From Bosea sp. (in: a-proteobacteria) (GTDB lineage Bacteria > Pseudomonadota > Alphaproteobacteria > Rhizobiales > Beijerinckiaceae), in NCBI RefSeq assembly GCF_023953965.1, contig NZ_JAMLIX010000002.1, positions 1,157,501-1,221,500 on the forward strand: DNA of 64,000 nt, in the 5' to 3' direction. The notes beneath the pieces were generated by a model, which worked only from the letters and a program-made list of their open reading frames with translations, was not told where the DNA came from and did not search any database. Each line of letters opens with the position of its first letter. Position 1 is the first letter of the stretch. A program made the translations under genes and the position numbers. Below are positions 17,454 to 27,367 of the stretch, piece after piece.

Positions 17454-18128
17454 TCACGCCGGCGTCGCCGCCACACCCTCCAGGAACACCTTAAGGCACA
17501 GCCGCGCATGCCGCTGGCGCTCCGCGGCCGTCATGAGCCGGTCGCCGGGAAAGCGCTTGATCAGCACCGAGAAGATCATGTCCATCAGCATCCGGGCCAG
17601 CGCATCGGCCGGAAAGGCCCGCAGCGCGCCGCGCGCCTGCTGCCGGACAAGCCAATCCTCCAGGAGCCGCCGCGCCGGCTGGGCGCCCTCCTGTGCGATC
17701 ATCTCGCCGATCTCGCTGAAGCGATCCGAATCGGCGAGGACCAGCCTGACGAAGGCCAGCCGCTCGCGATCGTCGATCGCGTCGCTGTCGAGCCGGAAGA
17801 TCGCCGCCAGCGCCTCGGCGAGCGGCAGATCCTCGTCCGCGTCGCGCGGCAGCGCCAGCATCGAGCGCCGGTGATCGGCCACCATCACGCGGAACAGGTC
17901 GCTCTTGGCCGGAAACAGCCGGTAGAGCGTGCGCTTCGAGACGCCGCAGCGGCTTGCCACCGCATCCATCGTCGTGCCGCCATAGCCGACATCGAGGAAA
18001 AGCTCGCGGGCGGAGCGCACGATCCGCTCGCGCTCGGCTTCGTCCGGGCGCGTCTTGGGGCGCCCGCGCGCCCTCCCGGAAGCCGGTTGCGCGCCATCTC
18101 CGCCGTTCGCTCTGGTCAACTCCGTCAT
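17454..18128 (-). CDS. TetR/AcrR family transcriptional regulator
   Basis: DNA-binding repressor of 224 residues. A basic disordered N-terminus precedes a TetR helix-turn-helix at about 35-80 (TTMDAVASRCGVSKRTLYRLF). The C-terminal ligand domain resembles the AefR/TetR-C type. It is transcribed divergently from an RND efflux operon 77 bp away, the standard arrangement for a local repressor of drug efflux. A candidate operator lies in that gap. The inducing ligand is unknown. Confidence 0.9.
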   Translation of the reverse strand: MTELTRANGGDGAQPASGRARGRPKTRPDEAERERIVRSARELFLDVGYGGTTMDAVASRCGVSKRTLYRLFPAKSDLFRVMVADHRRSMLALPRDADEDLPLAEALAAIFRLDSDAIDDRERLAFVRLVLADSDRFSEIGEMIAQEGAQPARRLLEDWLVRQQARGALRAFPADALARMLMDMIFSVLIKRFPGDRLMTAAERQRHARLCLKVFLEGVAATPA

Positions 18129-18146
18129 GGCGCCGCATTCTGGGGT

Positions 18147-18189
18147 TTGACAGCCGCAGAAATCAAGAGATAAGAAACCCGCCAGTTTC
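18147..18189 (+). promoter_or_regulatory. Candidate promoter and TetR operator of the efflux operon
   Basis: TTGACA (18147-18152) with a 17-nt spacer to ATAAGA (18170-18175) is a plausible sigma-70 promoter. It is overlapped by the inverted repeat GAAAC-N6-GTTTC (18174-18178 and 18185-18189). A repressor bound there would cover the -10 element. The spacing to the start codon at 18206 is short but workable. Confidence 0.5.
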
Positions 18190-18205
18190 CAAAAAGAGAG
18201 ACCGC

Positions 18206-19429
18206 ATGCCGGCCGAGCGCGCCCCCTCCTCCTCCCGCCACGCCTTGCCGGGCGCGCTGCTCATCGCGGCGGCTCTGGCTGCCTGCAATGCCGAGAAGGC
18301 GGCAGCCCCGCCGGCGCAGCCGCAGCTTCAGGTCAGCGTCGTCTCGCTGCATCCGCAGCCGGTGGCGATCACGGCCGAGCTGCCGGGCCGCGTCTCGGCG
18401 AGCCTGATCGCGGAGGTGAGGCCCCAGGTCAGCGGCATCATCAAGTCGCGGCTGTTCCGAGAGGGCAGCGAGGTCAAGGCCGGGGACGTGCTCTACGAGA
18501 TCGACCCCGCCCCCTATCAGGCCGCGCTCGACAGCGCGATCGCGGCCCAGCAGAAGGCCGAGGCCGCCGTCACCAACGCCCAGATCCGGGCCGGCCGCTA
18601 CCAGGAGCTCTACCAGCGCAACGCCGGCAGCCGGCAGGACATGGACGACGCCACCGCCACGCTGGCACAGGCGCAGGCCGATCTGGCGGGCACCAAGGCG
18701 AGCGTCGAGGCAGCGCGGATCAACCTCGCCTATACCAAGGTCACGGCTCCGATCGACGGGCGCATCGACAAATCGGCACTGACCCAGGGCGCGCTCGTCA
18801 CCGCCAACCAGGCCGCGATACTGACCACGATCCGCAAGCTCGATCCGATCAATGTCGACGTCACCCAGTCGAGCACCAACCTGCTGAAGTTCCGCGCCGA
18901 TATCGCCTCGGGCCGGCTGAAGTTCACCGGCCCCAACGTCGCGGTGAGGCTCAAGCTCGACACCGGCGACGCCTATCAGCAGACCGGCAAGCTCGAATTC
19001 GCCGAGGCCAATATCGACCAGACGACCGGCACCTTCAGCGTCCGCGCCGAATTCCCCAATCCGGACCGGCTCCTGCTGCCGGGCATGTTCGTGCGCGCCG
19101 TGATCCAGGAAGGCATCGCCGAGAACAGCTTCCTGCTGCCGCAGCGCGCCGTCGGGCGCAACACCAAGGGCGAGGCGACCGCGAAATTCGTCTCAGCCGA
19201 CGGCAAGGTCGAGGAGCGCGTGCTGGCGACCAGGCGCAACATCGGCAACAACTGGCTGGTCGACTCAGGCGTCAAGGACGGCGAGCGCGTCATCGTCGAG
19301 GGCGGCCAGCTCGCAAGGCCGGGCCAGGTCGTGACCGCGAACGAGGTCAGCGTCGACGAGGCGACGGGCGAGCTCAAATCGGCCAACCGCCGCGCCGAGC
19401 TTCCCGCCGGCGACACGGCGAAGAACTGA
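18206..19429 (+). CDS. acrA: RND efflux periplasmic adaptor, AcrA/MexA type
   Basis: Membrane-fusion lipoprotein that links an RND pump to an outer-membrane channel. The 407 residues begin with a lipoprotein signal peptide ending in the lipobox LAAC (about residue 27-30). Lipoyl half-motifs (EVRPQVSGIIKSRLFREG and YTKVTAPIDGRI) flank a helical hairpin (about 105-165), followed by beta-barrel and membrane-proximal domains (LLPGMFVRAVIQEG). GAGAG lies a few nt before ATG 18206. The RND gene starts four nt after its stop. No outer-membrane TolC partner is encoded here. Confidence 0.93.
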   Translation: MPAERAPSSSRHALPGALLIAAALAACNAEKAAAPPAQPQLQVSVVSLHPQPVAITAELPGRVSASLIAEVRPQVSGIIKSRLFREGSEVKAGDVLYEIDPAPYQAALDSAIAAQQKAEAAVTNAQIRAGRYQELYQRNAGSRQDMDDATATLAQAQADLAGTKASVEAARINLAYTKVTAPIDGRIDKSALTQGALVTANQAAILTTIRKLDPINVDVTQSSTNLLKFRADIASGRLKFTGPNVAVRLKLDTGDAYQQTGKLEFAEANIDQTTGTFSVRAEFPNPDRLLLPGMFVRAVIQEGIAENSFLLPQRAVGRNTKGEATAKFVSADGKVEERVLATRRNIGNNWLVDSGVKDGERVIVEGGQLARPGQVVTANEVSVDEATGELKSANRRAELPAGDTAKN

Positions 19430-19433
19430 CGCC

Positions 19434-22400
19434 ATGCTGTCGCGTTTCTTCATCGAACGGCCGATCTTCGCCTGGGTCGTCGCCATCGTCATCATGCTGG
19501 CGGGGCTGCTCGCGCTGCGCTCGCTGCCGATCTCGCAATATCCGCAGATCGCGCCGACGACCGTGCAGATCAGCGCCAACTATCCCGGCGCCGACGCCCA
19601 GACCGTCGAGAACTCGGTGACCAAGGTCATCGAGCAGGGCATGACCGGCGTCGACAACCTGCAATACATGACGGCGACCTCGACCTCGACCGGCAACGCC
19701 CAGATCACGCTGACCTTCAACAGCCAGGCCGATCCCGACGTCGCGCAGATGCAGGTGCAGAACAAGCTGCAGCTCGTCACCCGCCAGTTGCCCGGCGTGG
19801 TGCAGAGCACCGGCATCTCGGTCGCCAAGGCCTCGACCGGCTTCCTGATGGTCGTCGCCTTCGTCTCGAAGGACGGGCGGATGTCGACCATCGACCTCGC
19901 CGACTATGTCGATTCGACCCTCAACGATACGTTGAAGCGCGTCGAGGGCGTCGGCTCGACCCAGCTCTTCGGCGCCGGCTACGCCATGCGCATCTGGCTC
20001 GACCCCGACAAGCTGCGCAAATACGCGCTGATGCCCGCCGACATCGCCGCCGCGATCGAGGCGCAGAATACGCAGGTCTCTGCCGGCCAGCTCGGCGGCC
20101 TGCCTCAGGTCCCCGGCCAGCAGCTCAACGCCACCGTGACTGCGCTCTCGCGGCTGCAGACGGTCGCGCAGTTCGAGAACATCATCCTCAAGAGCGGCCC
20201 GTCGGGCTCGATCGTGCGGCTGAACGACGTCGCCCGCGTCGAGCTCGGCGCCAAGAGCTACGACACCGTCTCGTTCTATAACGGCCAGCCGACGACCGGC
20301 ATCGCCATCAGCCTCGCCACCGGCGCCAACGCGATCGACACCGCCAAGGCGGTGCAGGCGACGATCGAGCGGCTGAAGCCCACCCTGCCCGAGGGCGTCG
20401 AGGTCACCTACCCCTACGACACCACACCCTTCGTCACGCTCTCGATCGAGAAGGTGGTGCATACGCTGTTCGAGGCGATCCTGCTCGTCTTCGTCGTGAT
20501 GTTCGTCTTCCTGCAGAACCTGCGCGCGACCTTCATCCCGATGCTGGCCGTGCCGGTCGTGCTGCTTGGCACCTTCGGGGTGCTGGCGCTCGCCGGCTAT
20601 TCGATCAACACGCTCACCATGTTCGCGATGGTGCTGGCCATCGGCCTGCTCGTCGACGACGCCATCGTCGTGGTCGAGAACGTCGAGCGCGTGATGCGCG
20701 AAGAGAAGCTCTCGCCCAAGGAAGCGACGATCAAGTCGATGGGCGAGATCACCGGCGCGCTCGTCGGCATCGCCACCGTGCTGTCGGCGGTGTTCGTGCC
20801 GATGGCCTTCTTCGGCGGCTCGGTCGGCGTGATCTACCGGCAGTTCTCGGTGACGATCGTGACCGCGATGGCGCTCTCGGTCGTCGTCGCTCTGGTGCTG
20901 ACGCCGGCGCTCTGCGCCACCCTGCTCAAGCCCGTCGGCGAGCATGGCGCGCGCAAGGGCTTCTTCGGCTGGTTCAACCGCAATTTCGAGCGCACCACCG
21001 AGGGCTACCGCTCCGGCGTCGCCGCGATGATCGCCCGCCCGCTGCGCTTCCTGATGGTCTTCCTGCTGATCGGCGGCGGCATGGCCTGGCTCTTCGTGCG
21101 GATGCCCTCCTCCTTCCTGCCGGAGGAGGATCAGGGCATCCTGCTCACCAGCGTGCAGCTGCCGGTCGGCGCCACGCAGGACCGGACGCTCAGGGTGCTC
21201 GACGAGGTGCAGAAGCACTACCGCGAGAAGGAGAAGGACCTCGTCGAGGGCGTGCTCACCGTCGCGGGCTTCGGCTTCGGCGGCCAGGGCCAGAATGTCG
21301 GCCTCGCCTTCGTCCGGCTGAAGCCCTTCGCCGAGCGCACCGGGAAGGCCGCCACGGCCCAGGCCATCGCCGGGCGCGCCATGGGCGCCTTCCGCGCGAT
21401 CAGGGACGGCATGGTCTTCGCGCTCGCCCCGCCCGCCATCCAGGGCTTCGGCAACACGGCGGGCTTCGATTTTTACCTGCAGGACATTGCCGGCGCCGGG
21501 CATAGCCGGCTGATGGAGGTGCGCAACCAGCTGCTCGGCCTCGCCGCACAGAGCAAGCAGCTCTCCGGCACGCGCCCGAACGGCCAGGAGGACACCCCGC
21601 AATACGCGATCGAGATCGACCAGGAGAAGGCGAGCGCGCTGACCCTGCCGCTTTCCGCCATCAACAACACGCTGTCGACCGCCTGGGGCTCGGCCTATGT
21701 CAACGACTTCATCGACCGCGGCCGGGTGAAATCGGTCTATGTCCAGGCGGATGCGCCCTTCCGCATGCAGCCCGACGACATCGGGCGCTGGCATGTGCGC
21801 AACCAGATGGGCGAGATGGTGCCGTTCTCCGCCTTCGCCAGCGGGCGCTGGGCCTATGGCTCGCCGCGGCTCGAACGCTACAACGGCGCGGCCGCCGTCG
21901 AGATCCAGGGCGCGGCGGCGCCGGGCGTCAGCTCGGGGGCGGCGATGGAGGAGATCGAGCGGCTGATGACGCAGCTGCCGGTGGGCTTCGGCCATGAATG
22001 GACGGGGCTGTCCTTCCAGGAGCGCCTGTCGGGCAGCCAGGCGGTGGCGCTCTACGCCATCTCGATGCTGGTCGTCTTCCTGTGCCTGGCGGCGCTCTAC
22101 GAGAGCTGGTCGATCCCCTTCGCGGTGATGCTGTCGGTGCCGATCGGCATCTTCGGCGCGCTTCTGGCGGCGACGCTCTTCGGCCAGAGCAACGACGTCT
22201 ATTTCAAGGTTGGCCTGCTGACGACGATCGGGCTCGCCGCCAAGAACGCGATCCTGATCGTCGAGTTCGCGATCGAGCAGGAGGCCCGGGGCAAGGGCCT
22301 CGTCGAGGCGACGCTGGAGGCCGCCCGCCAGCGACTGCGGCCGATCCTGATGACCTCGCTCGCCTTCGTGCTCGGCGTCACGCCGCTCGCGCTCGCGACC

Positions 22401-22556
22401 GGCGCCGGCTCGGGCAGCCAGAATGCGATCGGCATCGGCGTGATGGGCGGCATGATCGCGGCGACCACGCTCGGCCTCTTCTTCGTGCCGCTGCTCTATG
22501 TCACCGTCGTGCGCTTCGTGCGGCGCTGGCGTCGCCCGGAACCGGCTACGGCATGA
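19434..22556 (+). CDS. acrB: RND multidrug efflux pump, AcrB/HAE-1 family
   Basis: A 1040-residue proton-driven inner-membrane exporter with 12 expected helices and two large periplasmic loops. Diagnostic features are the N-terminal FFIERPIFAWVVAI, the proton-relay aspartate pair in GLLVDDAIVVVENVERV (about residue 408), and the conserved lysine in AAKNAILIVEFAI (about residue 940). Family blocks GxxxxP-type ALVLTPALCATLLKP are also present. It forms an operon with the adaptor gene and is likely controlled by the divergent TetR protein. Substrates cannot be predicted from sequence. Confidence 0.95.
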   Translation: MLSRFFIERPIFAWVVAIVIMLAGLLALRSLPISQYPQIAPTTVQISANYPGADAQTVENSVTKVIEQGMTGVDNLQYMTATSTSTGNAQITLTFNSQADPDVAQMQVQNKLQLVTRQLPGVVQSTGISVAKASTGFLMVVAFVSKDGRMSTIDLADYVDSTLNDTLKRVEGVGSTQLFGAGYAMRIWLDPDKLRKYALMPADIAAAIEAQNTQVSAGQLGGLPQVPGQQLNATVTALSRLQTVAQFENIILKSGPSGSIVRLNDVARVELGAKSYDTVSFYNGQPTTGIAISLATGANAIDTAKAVQATIERLKPTLPEGVEVTYPYDTTPFVTLSIEKVVHTLFEAILLVFVVMFVFLQNLRATFIPMLAVPVVLLGTFGVLALAGYSINTLTMFAMVLAIGLLVDDAIVVVENVERVMREEKLSPKEATIKSMGEITGALVGIATVLSAVFVPMAFFGGSVGVIYRQFSVTIVTAMALSVVVALVLTPALCATLLKPVGEHGARKGFFGWFNRNFERTTEGYRSGVAAMIARPLRFLMVFLLIGGGMAWLFVRMPSSFLPEEDQGILLTSVQLPVGATQDRTLRVLDEVQKHYREKEKDLVEGVLTVAGFGFGGQGQNVGLAFVRLKPFAERTGKAATAQAIAGRAMGAFRAIRDGMVFALAPPAIQGFGNTAGFDFYLQDIAGAGHSRLMEVRNQLLGLAAQSKQLSGTRPNGQEDTPQYAIEIDQEKASALTLPLSAINNTLSTAWGSAYVNDFIDRGRVKSVYVQADAPFRMQPDDIGRWHVRNQMGEMVPFSAFASGRWAYGSPRLERYNGAAAVEIQGAAAPGVSSGAAMEEIERLMTQLPVGFGHEWTGLSFQERLSGSQAVALYAISMLVVFLCLAALYESWSIPFAVMLSVPIGIFGALLAATLFGQSNDVYFKVGLLTTIGLAAKNAILIVEFAIEQEARGKGLVEATLEAARQRLRPILMTSLAFVLGVTPLALATGAGSGSQNAIGIGVMGGMIAATTLGLFFVPLLYVTVVRFVRRWRRPEPATA

Positions 22557-22602
22557 ACGGTTACGGCTGCGTCCGGCCCCCGAAACTGCTAGGCTCATCG
22601 CC

Positions 22603-22869
22603 ATGACCGAGTTCCCCGACATCATCCGCTCGCCCCTGTCGCAGACCTTCACCCATGACGGCGTCACCGTGCGGGTGGAGATCTACAAGATCGAGGGCAC
22701 CGACGGCTGGACCCTCGAGCTCATCGACGAGGAAGGCGGCTCGACCGTCTGGCAGGACGCCTTCGCCACCGATGCCGCCGCCTTCGCCGAGTTCACCGAC
22801 GGCGTCGAGCATCTCGGCCTCGAGCGGCTGATCGACCCGGACGACGACGACCTCGCCACCGTCCACTGA
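22603..22869 (+). CDS. Conserved hypothetical protein, 88 residues
   Basis: Small acidic soluble protein opening with TEFPDIIRSPLSQTFTHDG and ending in a run of aspartates (DPDDDDLATVH). I know similar hypothetical proteins in Rhizobiales but no function. It lies 46 bp after the RND pump gene and eight nt before another small gene, so the two probably form a unit, perhaps read through from the efflux operon. Confidence 0.65.
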   Translation: MTEFPDIIRSPLSQTFTHDGVTVRVEIYKIEGTDGWTLELIDEEGGSTVWQDAFATDAAAFAEFTDGVEHLGLERLIDPDDDDLATVH

Positions 22870-22876
22870 GCGGCCC

Positions 22877-23145
22877 GTGCGCTACACCGACGAGCTCGAC
22901 ACGCTGCGCACCGCCCGCGACCGCTTGCGCCGCCGGATCGCCGAACGGCTCGCTATGGAGGCCGATGCGCCGCTGTCGGAGCATTGGCTGACGGCGGCCG
23001 ACGCAACGATCGAGGCCTGGGAGCGCGAGGGCGAGGAGGCGCAGGATCAGCGCGCCTTCCGGCCGCTCGGGCCGCTCCAGGCGCTGCTGGCGGACCACGC
23101 CGCGCTCGTCGAACGCATCGCCGACGCGCTCGACCGGCGGCTGTC

Positions 23146-23149
<4 letters not shown>
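22877..23149 (+). CDS. Conserved hypothetical protein, 90 residues
   Basis: Helical, charged small protein starting with GTG at 22877 (RYTDELDTLRTARDRLRRRI). No motif or membrane segment is visible. It follows the 88-residue gene by eight nt. Its stop codon overlaps the stop of the convergent glpK gene by four nt, leaving no room for a terminator between them. The function is unknown. Confidence 0.6.
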
Positions 23150-24648
<1,499 letters not shown>

Positions 24649-24839
24649 GTCGGTTCCCTGCCCTGTCGCGATGCAGCCGGTAAAGACTGGCCGATCCGCC
24701 GGCTCCAGCGCAAGCCGGCAAGGTTCCGCTTGGCATGCCGTGCGCCCTGTAGTTAGCTTGTCGGCGAAGCAGTTGGCCGCGCCGGGTCGCGGCCCCTGTC
24801 CGCGCCTTGCCGTGTCGGACAGGTCGGGGGATTGGATCG

Positions 24840-25958
24840 GTGGCGGTCGAGGACCGGCAAGAACGAGGTGTCGCGCCTGGAGCGCGGCCGCAGCGACATG
24901 ACGCCGATCCGCAGCGGACCGGCGCGTTTCCGGCCGTCACGCCGTTCAAGAGCATCGCGCAGCCCGCGACCCGCCGCCCGTCGGCTACGACCTATGCCGC
25001 GCTCGATCTCGGCACCAACAACTGCCGCCTGCTGATCGCCCGGCCGGCGCAGCATGGCTTTCGCGTGGTCGACGCCTTCTCCCGCATCGTGCGCCTCGGC
25101 GAGGGGCTCGCCGCGAGCAGCCGCCTCGCCGATGCCGCGATGGACCGCGCCGTCGACGCGCTGAAGATCTGCCGCGGCAAGATGGCGAATCGCGGCGTCA
25201 CCCGCGCCCGCCTCGTCACCACCGAAGCCTGCCGCGCCGCCACCAACGGGCTCGACTTCATCCGCCGCGTCGCGGCGGAGGCCGAATTGGCGCTGGAGGT
25301 CATCGACCAGCGCACCGAGGCCGCGCTCGCCGTCTCGGGCTGTGCGGCGCTGGCCGATCCCGCGGCTGAAAGCGTCATCGTCTTCGACATCGGCGGCGGC
25401 TCGACCGAGATCGTCTGGCTCGGCGGCCGCAGCGAGGCGCGCGATCCCGCCGCCCGCATCCGCGAATGGGCCTCGCTGCCGATCGGAGTCGTCACCGTGG
25501 CGGAACGCTATGGCGGCATCGAGGTCAGCCGCGAATTGTTCGAGCGGATGGTCGAGGATTGCGCGCAGGCTCTCGGCCCCTTCGCGAAGAAGGCGGCGGC
25601 GGCCAGCGACACCCGCGGCTTCCACCTGCTCGGCACCTCCGGCACGGTGACGACGGTCGCCGGCATCCATCTCGAATTGCCGCGCTACGACCGGCGCGAG
25701 GTCGACGGGCTGTGGATGCATCAGCGCGACATCCTGGCGGTGATCGACCGGCTGATCGCGATGGACTATGCGGCGCGTGCGGCGAATGCCTGCATCGGCC
25801 GCGAGCGCGCCGATCTGGTGCTGGCCGGCTGCGCGATCTTCGAGGCGATCCGCCGCGCCTTCCCCAGCGAGCGCGTGCGCATCGCCGATCGCGGCCTGCG
25901 CGAGGGCATCCTGCTGCGGATGATGCACGAGGACCGCGCCTGGTGGCGGCGGAAATAG
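24840..25958 (+). CDS. Ppx/GppA phosphatase family protein
   Basis: ASKHA-fold phosphatase that acts on polyphosphate or pppGpp. Catalytic blocks are YAALDLGTNNCRLLIA, EALAVSG, VFDIGGGSTEIVW (the second phosphate-binding loop) and HLLGTSGTVTTVAG. The product is short (about 370 residues), the single-module alphaproteobacterial form. The first 45-50 residues are low-complexity and poorly conserved, so the start is uncertain: GTG 24840 follows GGGGG by about ten nt, and TTG 24807 is the upstream alternative. It sits four nt before rlmE, a pairing common in this order. Confidence 0.88.
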   Translation: MAVEDRQERGVAPGARPQRHDADPQRTGAFPAVTPFKSIAQPATRRPSATTYAALDLGTNNCRLLIARPAQHGFRVVDAFSRIVRLGEGLAASSRLADAAMDRAVDALKICRGKMANRGVTRARLVTTEACRAATNGLDFIRRVAAEAELALEVIDQRTEAALAVSGCAALADPAAESVIVFDIGGGSTEIVWLGGRSEARDPAARIREWASLPIGVVTVAERYGGIEVSRELFERMVEDCAQALGPFAKKAAAASDTRGFHLLGTSGTVTTVAGIHLELPRYDRREVDGLWMHQRDILAVIDRLIAMDYAARAANACIGRERADLVLAGCAIFEAIRRAFPSERVRIADRGLREGILLRMMHEDRAWWRRK

Positions 25959-25962
25959 GGCG

Positions 25963-26697
25963 ATGAACAGCGGACCATCCGGCGGCAAGGGCGGCAAGGC
26001 GAGCGCCGGCGCGCGCGACCTGCGCGTCAAGGTGAAGAAGGCCGGCAAGCTCAAGCATTCCTCGCAGCTCTGGCTCGAGCGCCAGCTCAACGACCCTTAC
26101 GTGAAGCGTGCCAGGGAGCTGGGCTATCGCTCCCGCGCGGCGTTCAAGCTCGAGGAGATGGACGACCGCTACAAGTTCCTGAAACCCGGCCAGCGGCTGG
26201 TCGATCTCGGCTGCGCGCCGGGCGGCTGGTGCCAGGTCGCCGCCAAGCGGATCGGGCTGGAGCGCGGCAAGGGCCATATCGTCGGCATCGACCTCCTGGC
26301 CGTCGATCCGATCCCCGGCGTCGACCTGATCCAGATGGATTTCATGGCCGAGGAGGCGCCGGCCCTGCTGACGGAACGCCTGGGCGGGCGCGCCGACGGC
26401 GTGATGTCCGACATGGCCGCCAACACCACCGGCCACAAGAAGACCGACCATCTCAAGATCATCGCGCTCGCCGAGGCGGCCGTGGAGTTTGCGCATAGCG
26501 TGCTGGCGCCGGGCGGCTTCTTCCTCGCCAAGCTGTTCCAGGGCGGCGACAGCGCCGAACTCCTCACCGGGCTGAAGCGCGACTTCGCCACCGTCCGCAA
26601 CGTCAAGCCGGCGGCAAGCCGCGCCGATTCCTCCGAGCTCTACGTGCTGGCGACCGGCTATCGCCGGCCTCGGCCGCCGGACGGCGAGGACGGCTGA
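25963..26697 (+). CDS. rlmE: 23S rRNA 2'-O-ribose U2552 methyltransferase
   Basis: FtsJ/RrmJ methyltransferase that modifies U2552 in the A-loop during late 50S assembly. The 244 residues hold the SAM motif VDLGCAPGGW and the catalytic tetrad Lys62, Asp150, Lys190 and Glu225 (SRAAFKL, SDMAANTTG, LAKLFQG, SSELYVLA). A basic N-terminal extension of about 30 residues is typical of alphaproteobacterial members. It is closely coupled to the upstream ppx/gppA gene and convergent with the next gene. Confidence 0.96.
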   Translation: MNSGPSGGKGGKASAGARDLRVKVKKAGKLKHSSQLWLERQLNDPYVKRARELGYRSRAAFKLEEMDDRYKFLKPGQRLVDLGCAPGGWCQVAAKRIGLERGKGHIVGIDLLAVDPIPGVDLIQMDFMAEEAPALLTERLGGRADGVMSDMAANTTGHKKTDHLKIIALAEAAVEFAHSVLAPGGFFLAKLFQGGDSAELLTGLKRDFATVRNVKPAASRADSSELYVLATGYRRPRPPDGEDG

Positions 26698-26709
26698 AGC
26701 AGGCGGCTC

Positions 26710-27330
26710 TCACTCCGGAAAGACGTCGCGCGGCAGGTGGCGGGGATCGTAGGTTCCGGGAGCGCTGCGGGCGACGGAGTTCCAGATCCAGAAGCCGAAG
26801 CCGCCGAGCCCGCCGAGAGGTCCCGCCACCTCCAGGAAGCGGGCCTTGCCGCTGAGCCAGATATAGAGAACCATCAGCCCGGCCCCACCGAAGACGACGC
26901 CTGCGACGAGCGCGACGCCGATCAGAAAATTGTGCCGCCCCTCCGGAATGCCGCGCCGGAAGGCGACGTGGTCGTGCCCGCCCGTGACGAGGCGGCGATG
27001 CAGGTCCTCGACGAAGGCGATGAAGGCCTTGTCGCGCTGCGGATCGTCCTTGCCCCAGGGACCGTTGGAATGGACGCAGAGCGGCCGCCCGGCGGCGAAG
27101 GTGAGCTCGGCCAGCGCTTCCCAGGGGGCGCGCGGCCCGCCATTGACCGCCTGGAGGCGCATGCCGCGCAGATCGGCGAAGCGCCTGAGGCCCGAGCGGC
27201 CGTCGAGCGCGTAGGCGATGCCCTCGTCGCTCAGCGTCAGCTCCGTTTCGGCGAGCTTGAGCCGGGCCGTGCCGTCGCCGACACAGAGCTGGTAGCGCAT
27301 CTCGTCCGAAGGAGCGGGCGCGGCTTGCAT
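26710..27330 (-). CDS. Membrane protein of unknown function
   Basis: A 206-residue protein with a soluble N-terminal part (about 1-130) and two membrane helices near residues 136-160 and 168-192 (FLIGVALVAGVVFGGAGLMV and GGLGGFGFWIWNSV). The soluble part begins MRYQLCVGDGTARLKLAETE and reads like a PH-like or sensor domain, but I recognise no family. The upstream GCAGGG supports ATG 27330. It lies 37 nt downstream of the DHA2 exporter on the same strand, so it may be co-transcribed. Confidence 0.65.
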   Translation of the reverse strand: MQAAPAPSDEMRYQLCVGDGTARLKLAETELTLSDEGIAYALDGRSGLRRFADLRGMRLQAVNGGPRAPWEALAELTFAAGRPLCVHSNGPWGKDDPQRDKAFIAFVEDLHRRLVTGGHDHVAFRRGIPEGRHNFLIGVALVAGVVFGGAGLMVLYIWLSGKARFLEVAGPLGGLGGFGFWIWNSVARSAPGTYDPRHLPRDVFPE

Positions 27331-27367
27331 GCGCGAACCCTGCGGCAGGCGGGCCGCTCTGGCAAGG

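Noticed and set aside
19374..22667. Open reading frame of about 1100 codons antisense to acrB
   Set aside because: It is the mirror of a strong RND gene. High GC and third-position bias keep stops rare on the opposite strand, and its product is low-complexity (Arg, Asp, Glu, His rich) with no family match.
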